Of a DNA stretch of 64,000 bases, positions 1 through 12,000 are shown piece by piece. The DNA lies in the NCBI RefSeq assembly GCF_003003255.1, contig NZ_PVTD01000002.1:558001-622000 (forward strand), read 5' to 3'. The position numbers were made by a program, and so were the translations under genes. This DNA is from Aliiruegeria haliotis. Its GTDB lineage: Bacteria; Pseudomonadota; Alphaproteobacteria; Rhodobacterales; Rhodobacteraceae. Below the pieces are notes generated by a model. The model saw only the letters and a list, made by a program, of their open reading frames with translations, searched no databases and had not been told where the DNA came from. Numbering within the stretch: the first letter of the stretch is position 1; each line of letters starts with the position of its first letter.

Positions 1-3000
1 CGGCGACATTCAACGGAGGCAGCTTCGCAGGGGACACATGGACCGGCACAGTGGCGGAAGCCGAGAACCTGTCGGTAAAGCTTCCCGGGAATTTCTCCGG
101 CAGCATCCCGAGCCTTGTGCGGGCCACCACACCAGAGGGCACGGCCGCCGCGCCGCAGCTCATCGTCATTACGCCGGTGCCCGACGTCACCGTGGATGGT
201 GAGATCAGGACCCGGGAAACCGACGCGCCGGTCGAAGTGCTCATCTCCGACTTCGTTGACGTACTGGTGACCGACCCGGACGAAACCATCGAAGAAATCA
301 CTTTTATCCTGCCCGGCCTGCCGCCGAACATGCGGGCCGTGGATGACACGACCGGCCTGCCAGTCGGGACGTTCACCGACGCCGGCAATGGGACCGTCAT
401 CTTCTCCTACATCTGGAAGTCGGATGGCTCCGCCTCCGGCACCTCACCGGATGACGTCAAGCTGATCTTCCCGAAGGATTATTCCTCGACCAACCCGTTG
501 ACCACACTGGTGGCCGACCTGACCGTCACGACTCGGGAGAACGGGCAGCTCAATACGCCGGTCTCTGCCGACATCGCTGTCACCGTCGACTTCGAGGGCG
601 ACGTCGAGATCCAGGGGACCAACCCGGTCTTTGACGAGACGGACGACCCGATCGTCGTCACCCTCACGAACTTCCTCAACCCGGTCGCGACCGATGTGGA
701 CGGCTCGGAGAACGTGATCGCAGTAACGCTCTCGCTTGACGGGCTGCCTGCTGGCGCCCGGGTCTCCTATGACGGTGGCGGCACGTTCGCCCCAGTCGGT
801 GCGAGCGGCACGATCACATTCATCGGCACGCTTGCCGAATACCGAGACGTCCAAATCGAGCTTCCGGCAGATTTCTCGACCGAGAACCCCGCCACCACGA
901 TCTCCGGCACCCTTTCCGGGCTTACCGACGAGGCTGGGCTGGACAGCAAGGACTTCAGGATCGTCATCAACGCCACGCAGGACGTCACGGTTGATGCGCC
1001 TGCGCTACTGACCGATGACGAGGACGGCGACGGCATCGACGGCGGAGGCGTGACTGTCGATCTGCAACTCAATGTGGCGCCGAACGATATCGACGGCTCG
1101 GAGGACAATACACTGGTGGAGATCACCTTCACCGATCTGCCGCTGGGCACAACGGCATCGAACGGGACGCTGGATGATGCGGCCGGGATCTGGACCGGCA
1201 CGGTCGCCGATGCCAATGCGCTCGCCTTGCACCTGCCGGGCGACTATTCCGGCGACATCGACCTGTCGATCCGGGCCACCAGCCCCGAAGGTGTCGCATC
1301 GACAACGCAACGGATCGAGATCGCACCGACCGGCGATGTCGACCTCGATATCGTGGAGTTGACCGCTGCCGAGACAGACGATTTCGTCTTCGTCACGCCA
1401 TCCACGGCCTGGCAAGTGTCCATCTCGGATTTCGATCCCAATACCCCGCGCGAGGTGATGCAGCAGGTCGACCTCACCCTTGATGATTTGCCGCCGGGAG
1501 TGGTGGTCAACGGTGTCCCCGCCGGGACCTTCAGCTACGATTTCGTCAACGGTGGAACGCTTGCCTTCACCGGCACGGAGGCCGAGTACAACGCTCTGGA
1601 GTTGCGGTTCCCGGTCGACTACTCGACCGAAAGCCCCGCAGCCGACGGGCTCACCATCAACGGGACGCTGACAGCAACTTCGAACGAGGGATCGAACGGG
1701 CCGGCGAATGTGGTGCTTCGGATCACGCCGGAAGGCGACGTGGAGCTCGACGATACCCTGCCCGACACCGTGCCGGATGAAACGGACGCGCCGACCGCGC
1801 TTGTACCGGTGCAACTTCTGGCCGCCGCGGCAACGGACCTCGACCTGTCGGAGAGCCTGGACCGGCTGGTCTTCGTTGTTGCCGGCCTGCCCGGCGACGG
1901 CTCCTTCACTATCAACAATGGCGTCAGCGGCCTCCCGGCCGGTGCAACGACGAGCCTTGTGACGGTCGCCGATGGCTCCAAGACCCTGACGATCACCCTG
2001 GAGGCCAGCGCCGTTGGCGACGTTTCGGCCGCCTATGCGGGCATCGCACTGGAACTGCCGAAGGATTTCTCGACCGCCAACCGGTCCGACCTTGCAGGCT
2101 CGCCCCCCAACGGGCCGACCGAACTGCCCCTCACGCTGACCCTGACCGTGGTGACCGACGAGGATCAGGACACCGGCAACGACACGGCTGTTGATGGTCA
2201 GGCCACGGCAACCCGCGTCGTGGATATCGACTTCGAGGCCGATATCGCGCTGTCCGCGGCCCCGGTCGTCCAGGTCCGCGAGGATGGCGGCTTTATCGGT
2301 GATCCGGCACCGGGCGTGAATGTCGATCTGCCGATCTCCATCGATATCACCGATATCGACGGGTCCGAAACCGCCTCCAGCGCCGACAGCCGCTTTGCCG
2401 CCGTCGTCGAGATCACATTCCGTGGAATGCCCGCAGGCGCCGTCTTCAACGGCGGCAGCTACAGCGGCGATACATGGACCGGCACTGTGGCCGAAGCCGA
2501 GGCCCTGTCGGTGAAGCTTCCGGGCAACTACGCCGGCACGATCCCAGCCTTCATCCGGGTGACCACACCAGAGGGCACAGAGACCGCGCCGCAGGTCCTC
2601 ATCGTGACACCGGCACCCGATGTCGTCATCGACGGCGAGATCATCACCACCGAAACGGACGCGGAGGTCGCGGTTCGGGTGTCCGATTTCGTCGACATCA
2701 TCGTCACCGACCCCCAGGAGACCTTGGCGCAGATCAGCTTCACCCTGCCGGGCCTTCCGCCGGGCATGAAAGCGGTCGATGTCAACAATCCCAACACCTC
2801 GGTGGGCACGTTCACCAACGCCGGCAATGGTACCGTCACATACAACTACCTGTGGAACGCGGACGGCTCCGGCTCGCCCGTTTCACCGGACGATGTCGTG
2901 CTGGTGTTCCCCAAGGACTATTCCTCCACCAACCCTGCGACGACACTGGTTGCCGATGTCACCGTCCGAACGGAGCAAATGGGGCAATTGCTGCCCCCGG

Positions 3001-6000
3001 TGTCCGCAGACGTCGCGGTGACGGTCGATTTCGAGGGCGACATCCGAATTGTCGACAACGGCCCGGTCCGGTTGAAGGAAACCGACGACGTGGTGGAATT
3101 CACCCCATCGGCTTTCCTGCTGCCGGAGGCGACCGATATCGACGGTTCCGAAAGCGTCGCCCTGATCAGCCTCGATTTCGCAACGCTGCCGAACGGAACC
3201 AAGGTGTCCTATGACAACGGCGCGACTTTCGTGGCTGCGACGAGCAACCTCGGCTTCATCGGAGACCTGGGAGAATACCGGGATCTCATCATCCAGTTGC
3301 CGAAGGATTTCTCGACGGAGAACCCGGCGAGCACCCTGACGGGCACCTTGCAGGCGATCACGGACGAGGGCGGTGTTGCATCCGCCACGCTGGACGTGAG
3401 CCTTGATGCCGAAGGCGATATCGAGGTCACCGACAACAGCCCGCTTGTGTTGCAGGAAAACGATGCGCCGCAGGACACCGACGAGGACAACACGACGTCC
3501 GCTCCCGTCGACGTCAAGCTTGTGGACGCGGTTACCGCACAGCCCTCGGATTCCGACGGCTCGGAATCCATCGCGCGGGTGGACGTGGTCATCAACGGCC
3601 TGCCGAACGGCACGGAGCTTTCAACCGACGGCGGCACGACATTCTCTTCGCTCCCTCCCGGGGCGAGCTACAGCACAACCCTCACTATGGCGGAGTATCG
3701 GGACCTCATCTTCCGCCTTCCCGACGATTTCTCCACCGAAAACCCGCCCACGACCATCGACGGCAGGGTGACCTTCACCACCGACGAGGCCATTCTCGCG
3801 GGTGAAACCGATGTCGATGCAACCGACGGCATCGAATCGCGCGACTTCGTGGTCAGGGTGGATTCGGAGGCCGATGTCGATATCGACGCCAAGGATTACA
3901 CCGGCGACGAGGACCAGCCGCCTCACAAGCTCGACCTTGATGCGATGGTCACCGATATCGATGGCTCGGAGAGCATTACCGACATCACGGTCACCTTCAC
4001 GAACCTGCCGACCAATACCGACCAGTACGGTCAGATCACGCTGACGACCAGCGAGACGACCTACACGATCGAGAGAACCTCGACCTTCACAATCACCGTG
4101 AAAGATCTGACCGAGCTTCAATCGCTGGAGTTCACCGCCTTCCCGACGCATTTCTCCGGCATTGTCACCGGAACGGTGAACGTGAAGACCGACGAGGGCG
4201 ATCCGGCCGGGACCGACAGCGATTTCGAGGTTCGCATCCGGCCCGATGCAGAACCGGAACTCGATGTCGACATCAGGGTCGAGACCGGTGTCGAAAACAC
4301 CAACCCCGACCAGTACCTCGTCAAGGAAGACGTCTCTTTCCTGCTGCAAATCCGCGGCGAGACACCGGATCAGGACGGCTCGGAATACCTCGACCAGGTG
4401 GAGATCCTGCATATCCCGACCGGCTGGATCACGTCGGACAACAGCGGGAATGTCGACCTGTCGCAATTCGAGGCCGGGACAGAGACCGGCAAGATTGCCA
4501 GCGCCACCATTTCCACGGGCACACTCGGCGATACACTGATCATCCAACTGGTCCCGGATGTTGTCAACTTCGATGCGAACTTGCGCTTCACGCCGCTGGC
4601 GAACGACGATCGCGACCAGTCAACGATCCTTGTCCAGAATGCCGCCGACAGCCTCGCCATCAATCTGCACGGCATCGACACGGCCGCCGGCCTTGCCGAC
4701 GATCAGGCAACTGTCGTGCGCAAGTTGGATGTCGACTACGACGCCGTGATCGATCCCATGACGATCACGACAGGCAACCGGGGCACCAACGAGAACACCA
4801 ACGGCAAGCGCAACGTCAACCTCGGCATCCGGGACTTCGGCCTGACAGATACGGACGGCTCAGAGGTCATCGACTCCTTGTTGCTCACGTTGACCGTGGC
4901 CACGGAAAGCGACACGTTCAACCCTCCGGACCCATCGGATATGCGGCTCCAGGTTGCGACCGGAAGCCTTCGCTATGCGGTGGACATCACCCTGGTCGGC
5001 AGCACCGCAGACAGCGTGACCTACGAAATCACGCAGGCTGCAGGAGCCACCCCGGAAGATTTCGCCAATGGCGTGGAGAAGCTGCGTCTGACCTTCCCAC
5101 AACACTTTAGCGGGGTGGTCACGACCGACGGCGAAGTGACGTGGAGCGAAACGACCACGCCCACGCTCTTCCCCGGCGACGTGGAGGTCGATACCTCGGA
5201 TGCCGACAACAAGGGAACGGACACATTCCGGACCCGGGTCGAAGTGCGTCCGATTGCCGAGGCCGAGCTGACACTCACGGCCTTCGTTCGCGACGATGAC
5301 CTGACAACCGAGGACACGATTGCAACGAGCCCGACGAGCGTTTCGGGAACCGCAATCGACGGGGCGACCATCTCCATTGCCGATATCCTGACCCTGCGCG
5401 AGTCGACGGCAGACGGGTCCGGCCCCGGCACACCACAGAACGGCAATGACGATCAGGTCGAAGTCTACATCGGGCTGGACGCCAGCACCCCGGACACCGA
5501 CGGGTCGGAGGAACTCGAACAGCTTCGGATCGCGAACATCCCCTCAGCCTGGGTCCCATTGACCTGGCAGGTCAACGGAGCCGTTCCGCAAAGCGAGTGG
5601 TCTCTTCTTCGCACCGTCGACGGAAGCGGTCAGATTCTCGCGAGCGAGTTTGCAAAGATCGACTCCATCACGTTCGATGGCACCACCGGGACAGTGGTGA
5701 TCACGTTCAAGGACGATGTGACGGACTTCTCGGCCGCGCTTCCACTGACGCCGAGCACCTACGAGGACTGGGATCCCAGCCAGACAGCCCCCTTCGGAGT
5801 GATCCGTCCGGACGGCAGCTTCGGCACATCGCAGGGAACGTTCCATGGTGGCGACATCATCGTCGATATCGAAACCCGGGACGACAACACCAACCGGCAG
5901 GTCACCGAAACCGCCGAGGTCGTCGTGGACATCGACGTCGACCCGATCAACAACACCGCCTTCCTTGTCAGCCAGACCGACGGAAACGAAGCCGTCATCG

Positions 6001-9000
6001 ACAACCTGCCCGGTGGCCCCAGCGGGATCTTCGATTTCCAGATGGTGCTGGATCATGTCGACAAGGATGTCTCCGAGGTCATCTCGGCAGTGGTGATCCG
6101 CTCCGTTCCTGTGGGTGTATCTGTCTATGTGAACTCGCGACCAGGAGATCCCACAAGCCCGTACCAACCTGCCCTGATCACCTCGATCAATCCGGACGGA
6201 ACAACGGATTGGAGTCTGGAAGGTGGCACCTGGGAGAACATGCAGTTCCGCGGCCTGCCACTGCACTACGCAGGCGAGTACCCGATTGACGTCGACGTGG
6301 TCACAAAGGAATGGGACGGCGGCGGGACCAGAGTCACCCAGATTGACATGATCGTGCGCGTCATCCCAGTGGCCGACGGTGGCAACCCAACCGGCCGTGG
6401 CGGCGGGAATGAGGATACGTCTTTCGGTGTCAGCATTTCCGCAAACATTATCGACAGCGCAGCCAATCTCGTCGGAATTGACATATCATCGGAATCCGTT
6501 GATCGCTTCCGCATCGTTTCCAACGACTTCCCGCGCGACAGCTTTGGCCGTCCGTTCCTGCTGTTTGACGGTCCACCTCAAATCGATACGGCAAATCCAC
6601 CGGACCCGACCGACCCCTTCAACGAATCCGGGTACCTGAACCTCATCGATCCCACGACGTGGATCGACTGGTCGAAAGTGTCGGATCTGCACATGCTCGG
6701 CGGGCTCGACAGCAACGAGGACATCGATTTCCAGATCGAGGTCGAGTACGTCGAGGACATTGACACGTCCGAGTTCACCACCAACATCGGAACGGTCCGG
6801 ATCAACATGAAAGGGATCGCGGACGCCCCGGACGTAACCGTCCAGCAAGAGGATCCCGATCAGACGACGGGAAGCACTTTGGTGATCGGGGATGTCGATC
6901 CGGTCTATCGGGCAACATCGACCGATACCGACGGTGCCGGTGGCGAGCCGCCGACAGCGGAGCAGAACTTCAACCGGATCTACGGCTACGCCGGGGACGA
7001 TAGTGCCCCCTTCACGCTGACGCAGCGCTTCACGGACAACGCACTACGCAATGGCTACGCGGGCCTCGATCCGTCGGATGTCTACGAGCCCGCCACGCCA
7101 CTCTCTGGCATCATGACCGAGACCACCGCGATCACTGGCGGAACGCCCTTCGACGGCTCCGAAGTGATCTACTACCTGATTTCCGGCATTCCGGCTGGCG
7201 CCAGCTTCCTCGGGGTCACGCCCGTCGACCCGACAGGTAGTACCGTTCTGGTGACCGAGCTTCAGCTTGCCAACCTGACCTTTGTGCCACCTGCAGTCAG
7301 TGTCGTGACCTACTATGACATGGACTTCAATGCGATCGTCCTTGAAGACGATGTGAGCCTTGCCGCCTTCCGGGCGGCGCGGGACATGTTCTCGGATCCT
7401 ATCACCGGAAAGCTCACGGACCTTGACGGCTTCCTCAAGGCCGTCGACGGCCTGCCCGGTGGAGCTGTGGTGACCGAGGATTTCAGCATCGTCGTGCTTC
7501 CGGAATCCGTCGGTCCCGGGCCGGATTGCCCGAACGAGGAACTGCTGCCGCCGATCATCTCATTGGAAGGCAACGGCTTCGAAGACCAGCAAACCGAGGT
7601 CAAGCTCGTCCTTTCACCCAACAGCCAGTACGATGACATCCTCGATCTCATTGACCTTCCGAGCGTCGGAACGCCCCCTGTAAACATCACCGGCGACCTT
7701 GGAATCGTGCTTGAGCTACCACCGGGGTCAAGCATTTCCGCAGATCCACCGGGTGCGGTCATCTACGATCCGATCTCGGGCGGTTGGGCGATCGATCTGG
7801 CAAAACTGCTCTCCGGCAACAGCGCAGGCGACACCGTGTCCGCGGGTTCGATCTTCTACACGCCCCCAGCGCATGAATCGTCTCCGGTGAACCCGTTCCC
7901 GTTCGGTGAGACCTTTGGTTCGGCGGATCCCTACGACAACCTGCCCGAGATCGAAGTCTCGATGGTGCTCAACAACATTACCTGTGGCACGAGCACGACA
8001 GGCACAGGCACGTCGAACGTGTTCATTGAGCCCGTCGTGGATGGTCCGACAGTCGACGTAATTCTCACCAGTCAGGCGCCAGCCGGCATCTATCCCTACC
8101 CGGTGCCGGAAGACGAACCGATCGGGCTCGACATCAAGGTTTCGGGCGTCGACGGCGGCGAACGACTGCTTCCCGGCAGTGGTGTGGTCATAACCATCAA
8201 CGGAAGCCATATCGGCGGGCAACTGAGCGACCTGGACAAGCAACTCGGGTTGCAGCAAAGCGGCCTGTACGACAGGAACGGCAATATCATAGATGACGGC
8301 CGGTTGCAGATCGTTGGCGGCGACTACGTCTACACGCTCGATGAAAGCCAACTGGACGGTCTCTATATCATCCCCAAGAACCATATTCATGGCGATCTGA
8401 CCGTTTCCGTCGAGGCGACTGCAGAAGATATCGACTTCTCCACCAAGACCGGAACCGGCAACGGCACGATCTACATCGACGCCATCGCAGACGAACCCGT
8501 TGTCGACGTGGACGAGACCGTGCTCGATCCAGAGACAGGTCTGCCCATCGCGACGATCAACGACAATGGCACTCCGCTCAATCCTTTCGACGATTTCATT
8601 GAACTGACCTACATTGAAGATCAGAAGATCTTCCTGCAGCAAATCGCGCCGGCCTTCACTCCAGACATGGACAACTCGGAAGTCGTGTCGGCGGTGTTCG
8701 AACTCATCGACGGCGTCGAAATTGGCGCCACAAGTCCTCTGACCAGCCTGATCGACAATGGGGACGGCACCTACACCGTAAATGCAGATGACTTCGACAA
8801 GATCTGGTTCAAACTCGAAGACGAGCATGCCCGAACGCCGGACAACCTTGACCCATCGATTCCGGTCGAGTTCCCGGTAACAGTCAAGTTTATCACCTAC
8901 GAGCTGTCCAACGGGGACCAGAAAGAGTTCGACGCGGAGTACTTTGTTCGCGTGCGGCCGGATGCAGACAAGCCGACCGTGGCAGCTTCCATCGCCCCCA

Positions 9001-12000
9001 AGACCGGAACAGAGGACCAGCCCGGCTCCTATGTGCTGACCATGAGCGGCGCGACCCCGGACCCGCACGAGACCATGGACTTCCAGATCTCGGGTATCCC
9101 GGCCGGAGGCACGATCCTGCTGAACGGGGGCCCCGTCACGGTGACACCTGCCGGAACGGCGACCATCCCAGGGGTCCCGGGCGTTTCGGTCACCGGAAGC
9201 TACGGCTTCGAACCGGCCGGTACCGTGGAGTTCATCCCGCCGGCAGACTTCGCCGGATCGGTCACGTTGACCGTGGTGTCCATCACAACGGACGATGTGC
9301 CGGCGCCGTGGGACACGGATGGCTATGTCGATCAGGAGCCGTCCGACCCCGTCGACCTGATGATCGACATCGATGTGGCGCCGGACCTTGTTGTCAGCGC
9401 CACGCAACCGGCGGTGGTTCTCGACGAAACCGACGACGTTGTCACCTACACCCCGGATGCAAGCTTTGACATTCGGTCGACGGATGTCGATGGCTCGGAG
9501 TTCGTTGACAGCATTCGCTACCAGTTCAACAACATGCCCGCCGGGGTCACCTACCAGTACAGCCTGAATGGGACGGTCGTCGACCAGACCGGAGACCTCG
9601 ACCTGACGGGCCTGTCACAGGCAGACTTCGCGACCTTGCAGATCCTGCTTCCAAAGGATTTCTCCACCGACGGGCAGCCCGATCTGCAAGGGGTGGTCAC
9701 TGCCACCACCAACGAAGGCGGAAGCGGGTCGGCATCCAACACCATCGCCGTGAACTTCGAAGAGGATCTGGACTTCTCGGTCGACACCGACCCGGTGCAG
9801 TTGGTTGAAACCGACGCTCCCCTGCCCTTCAAGCCCGCCGACGCCCTCACACTCGATGTCACCGACATCGATGGATCTGAGGTGATCGACACTGTCACAT
9901 TTGCCATGGCGGGGCTTCCGGATGGAACGACCTACAGCACTGGCGGCGCGGCCACACCGGTCTCCGGGACCCTCAACTGGAGTGGGACCGGCGCGGAGTT
10001 CGATAACCTTGTCATCACGTTCCCGACCGATTTTGCAACCAACGGCACCCCGCTGACCGCAACGGTTTCGGCAACCACGAACGAAGGAGGCTCTGACGGC
10101 GGCAGTTTCGATGTGGAGATCGCCGGCGAATTGGATTTCGACGTGAGTGTCTCGCCATCGCAGAACACCACCATCCTGCCGCTTCCGCAGGTTCTGGAAT
10201 TGGGGATCGCGGCGAACGTGACCGATACCCAAACGACTCCATCCGAGACATTCGAGGAAGTCGTGATCGTCTTTGACGCACCGCTTCCGACCTCGGCGGT
10301 GCCGTCCAGCGGTACATTGGTGAACGGCAGGACCATGCTTATCCTGACCCGCGGTCCGACCGATCCCGCGACCTTTGCCGCAACCGTTGCGGCCCTGAGC
10401 ATCACGTTCGACAAGGATTTCCAGGATCTGGTGTCGGGGCGGGTCGTGGGTGCCACCAACCACGGCACGGCGCTCCCGGTCGATTTCGCGATCACGATGA
10501 CTGGCAATGGACCAACCGGACCGCAACCGTCTTTCCTGAGCATGACGGTTCTGAGCGACGAGGATCTCATTCCTTCCGTCGTTCCGGAAGCCGCCGTGGT
10601 GACGTCGCTGCGCGACAGCGGCGATGACCTTGAACTGGATGGTCGGGTCTATTCTCGCATGGCCGACAATGTTGGCGGACAGGTGACTGTCGACATCTCG
10701 CTTGCCAACAATGGCGACAATGCCGTGGAAAGGTCAGACGACAGTGCCTTCAGCGGGATCGACGGGTTCCATATGCAAGGCGGTGACGACCTTGTTGACC
10801 TCGACGGCAGCAGCGCCGGAATGACGGTTTGGCTTGGTGCGGGCGATGACGTAGCGACCGGCAGCGCTGGCGACGACATCATCCGTGGCGGCGCAGGTCG
10901 CGATGTGATCGATGGGCGCGCCGGCGATGACGCGCTGCATGGCGGATCAGGCAGCGATGTCCTGTCTGGCGGACGCGGCGACGACAGCCTCTGGGGCAAT
11001 GATGCCAGCGACTCCCTCTTCGGAGGGCGCGGCAGCGACACCTTGCGCGGCGGCGCCGACGATGACCGTCTCGAAGGAGAAACCGGCGGAGACGCCCTCT
11101 ACGGTGACATGGGTGCAGATCGCCTGATTGGCGCGGCCGGAAATGACCTCCTTGTCGGCGGCGATGGGGCCGACGATCTCTCGGGGGGCACGGGAAAGGA
11201 CCGGCTCTTCGGCGGACGCGGCGAAGATGTGCTGGAGGGCGGTGACGCCAGCGACATGCTCTTCGGCGCAAATGGCGCCGACAGCTTGCGCGGAGGACAA
11301 GGCGCAGATGAACTCCACGGTGGCCGCAATGGCGATACACTGGCCGGTGGAGCCGGCAATGACCTCGTCTATGGAGGACGGGGTCGGGACGTCCTTGATG
11401 GCAACGTCGATGACGACAGTCTGTTCGGCGGTCGATATGGTGACACGCTCCGCGGTGGTCAGGGCAACGACGTCCTGAAAGGAAACCGCGGAGACGATGC
11501 GCTGAAAGGGGGACCCGGAAACGACACACTGAAGGCGGGCCTGGGCAACGATTCCCTGAAAGGCGGGCGCGGCGACGACCTGCTCGCAGGTGCGCAGGAT
11601 GACGATGTGCTGGAGGGATGGACGGGCGACGACATCCTCCGCGGCGGGGACGGCGCAGACGTGCTGCGTGGTCACGATGGCAACGACATTCTGCGCGGCG
11701 GCCGCGGCGGCGACACGCTCTTTGGCGACGCGGGCGACGATGTCCTGATTGGCGGTCCGGACGGTGACGTGATGACCGGTGGCACGGGATCGGACATCTT
11801 CCGGATCGGAAACGATCTGGCCATGACCGACGTGATTGCAGACTACCAGGGACCGGAGGGAGGCTCGTCCCACGACCAGATCGACCTGACGGCGTTCGGC
11901 CTTGATGCCTCGTTCGCCTATGACAAGTCGACCGGAGAGCTTTCGGTGAACGGTGCGGTCGTGGCCGCGGTCACGGGCTTCGACGGAGGCGTTCCGGATG

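Noticed and set aside
51-53. GTG at 51 as the start of the giant RTX gene
   Set aside because: The frame is open to base 3 and the upstream residues match an internal repeat, so the true start is outside the window.
3621-4547. Long antisense open frame within the giant RTX gene (and similar ones at 7728-9407 and 10947-12080)
   Set aside because: These are mirror frames of a high-GC repetitive gene; their composition follows the codon bias of the sense strand and no family is recognisable.
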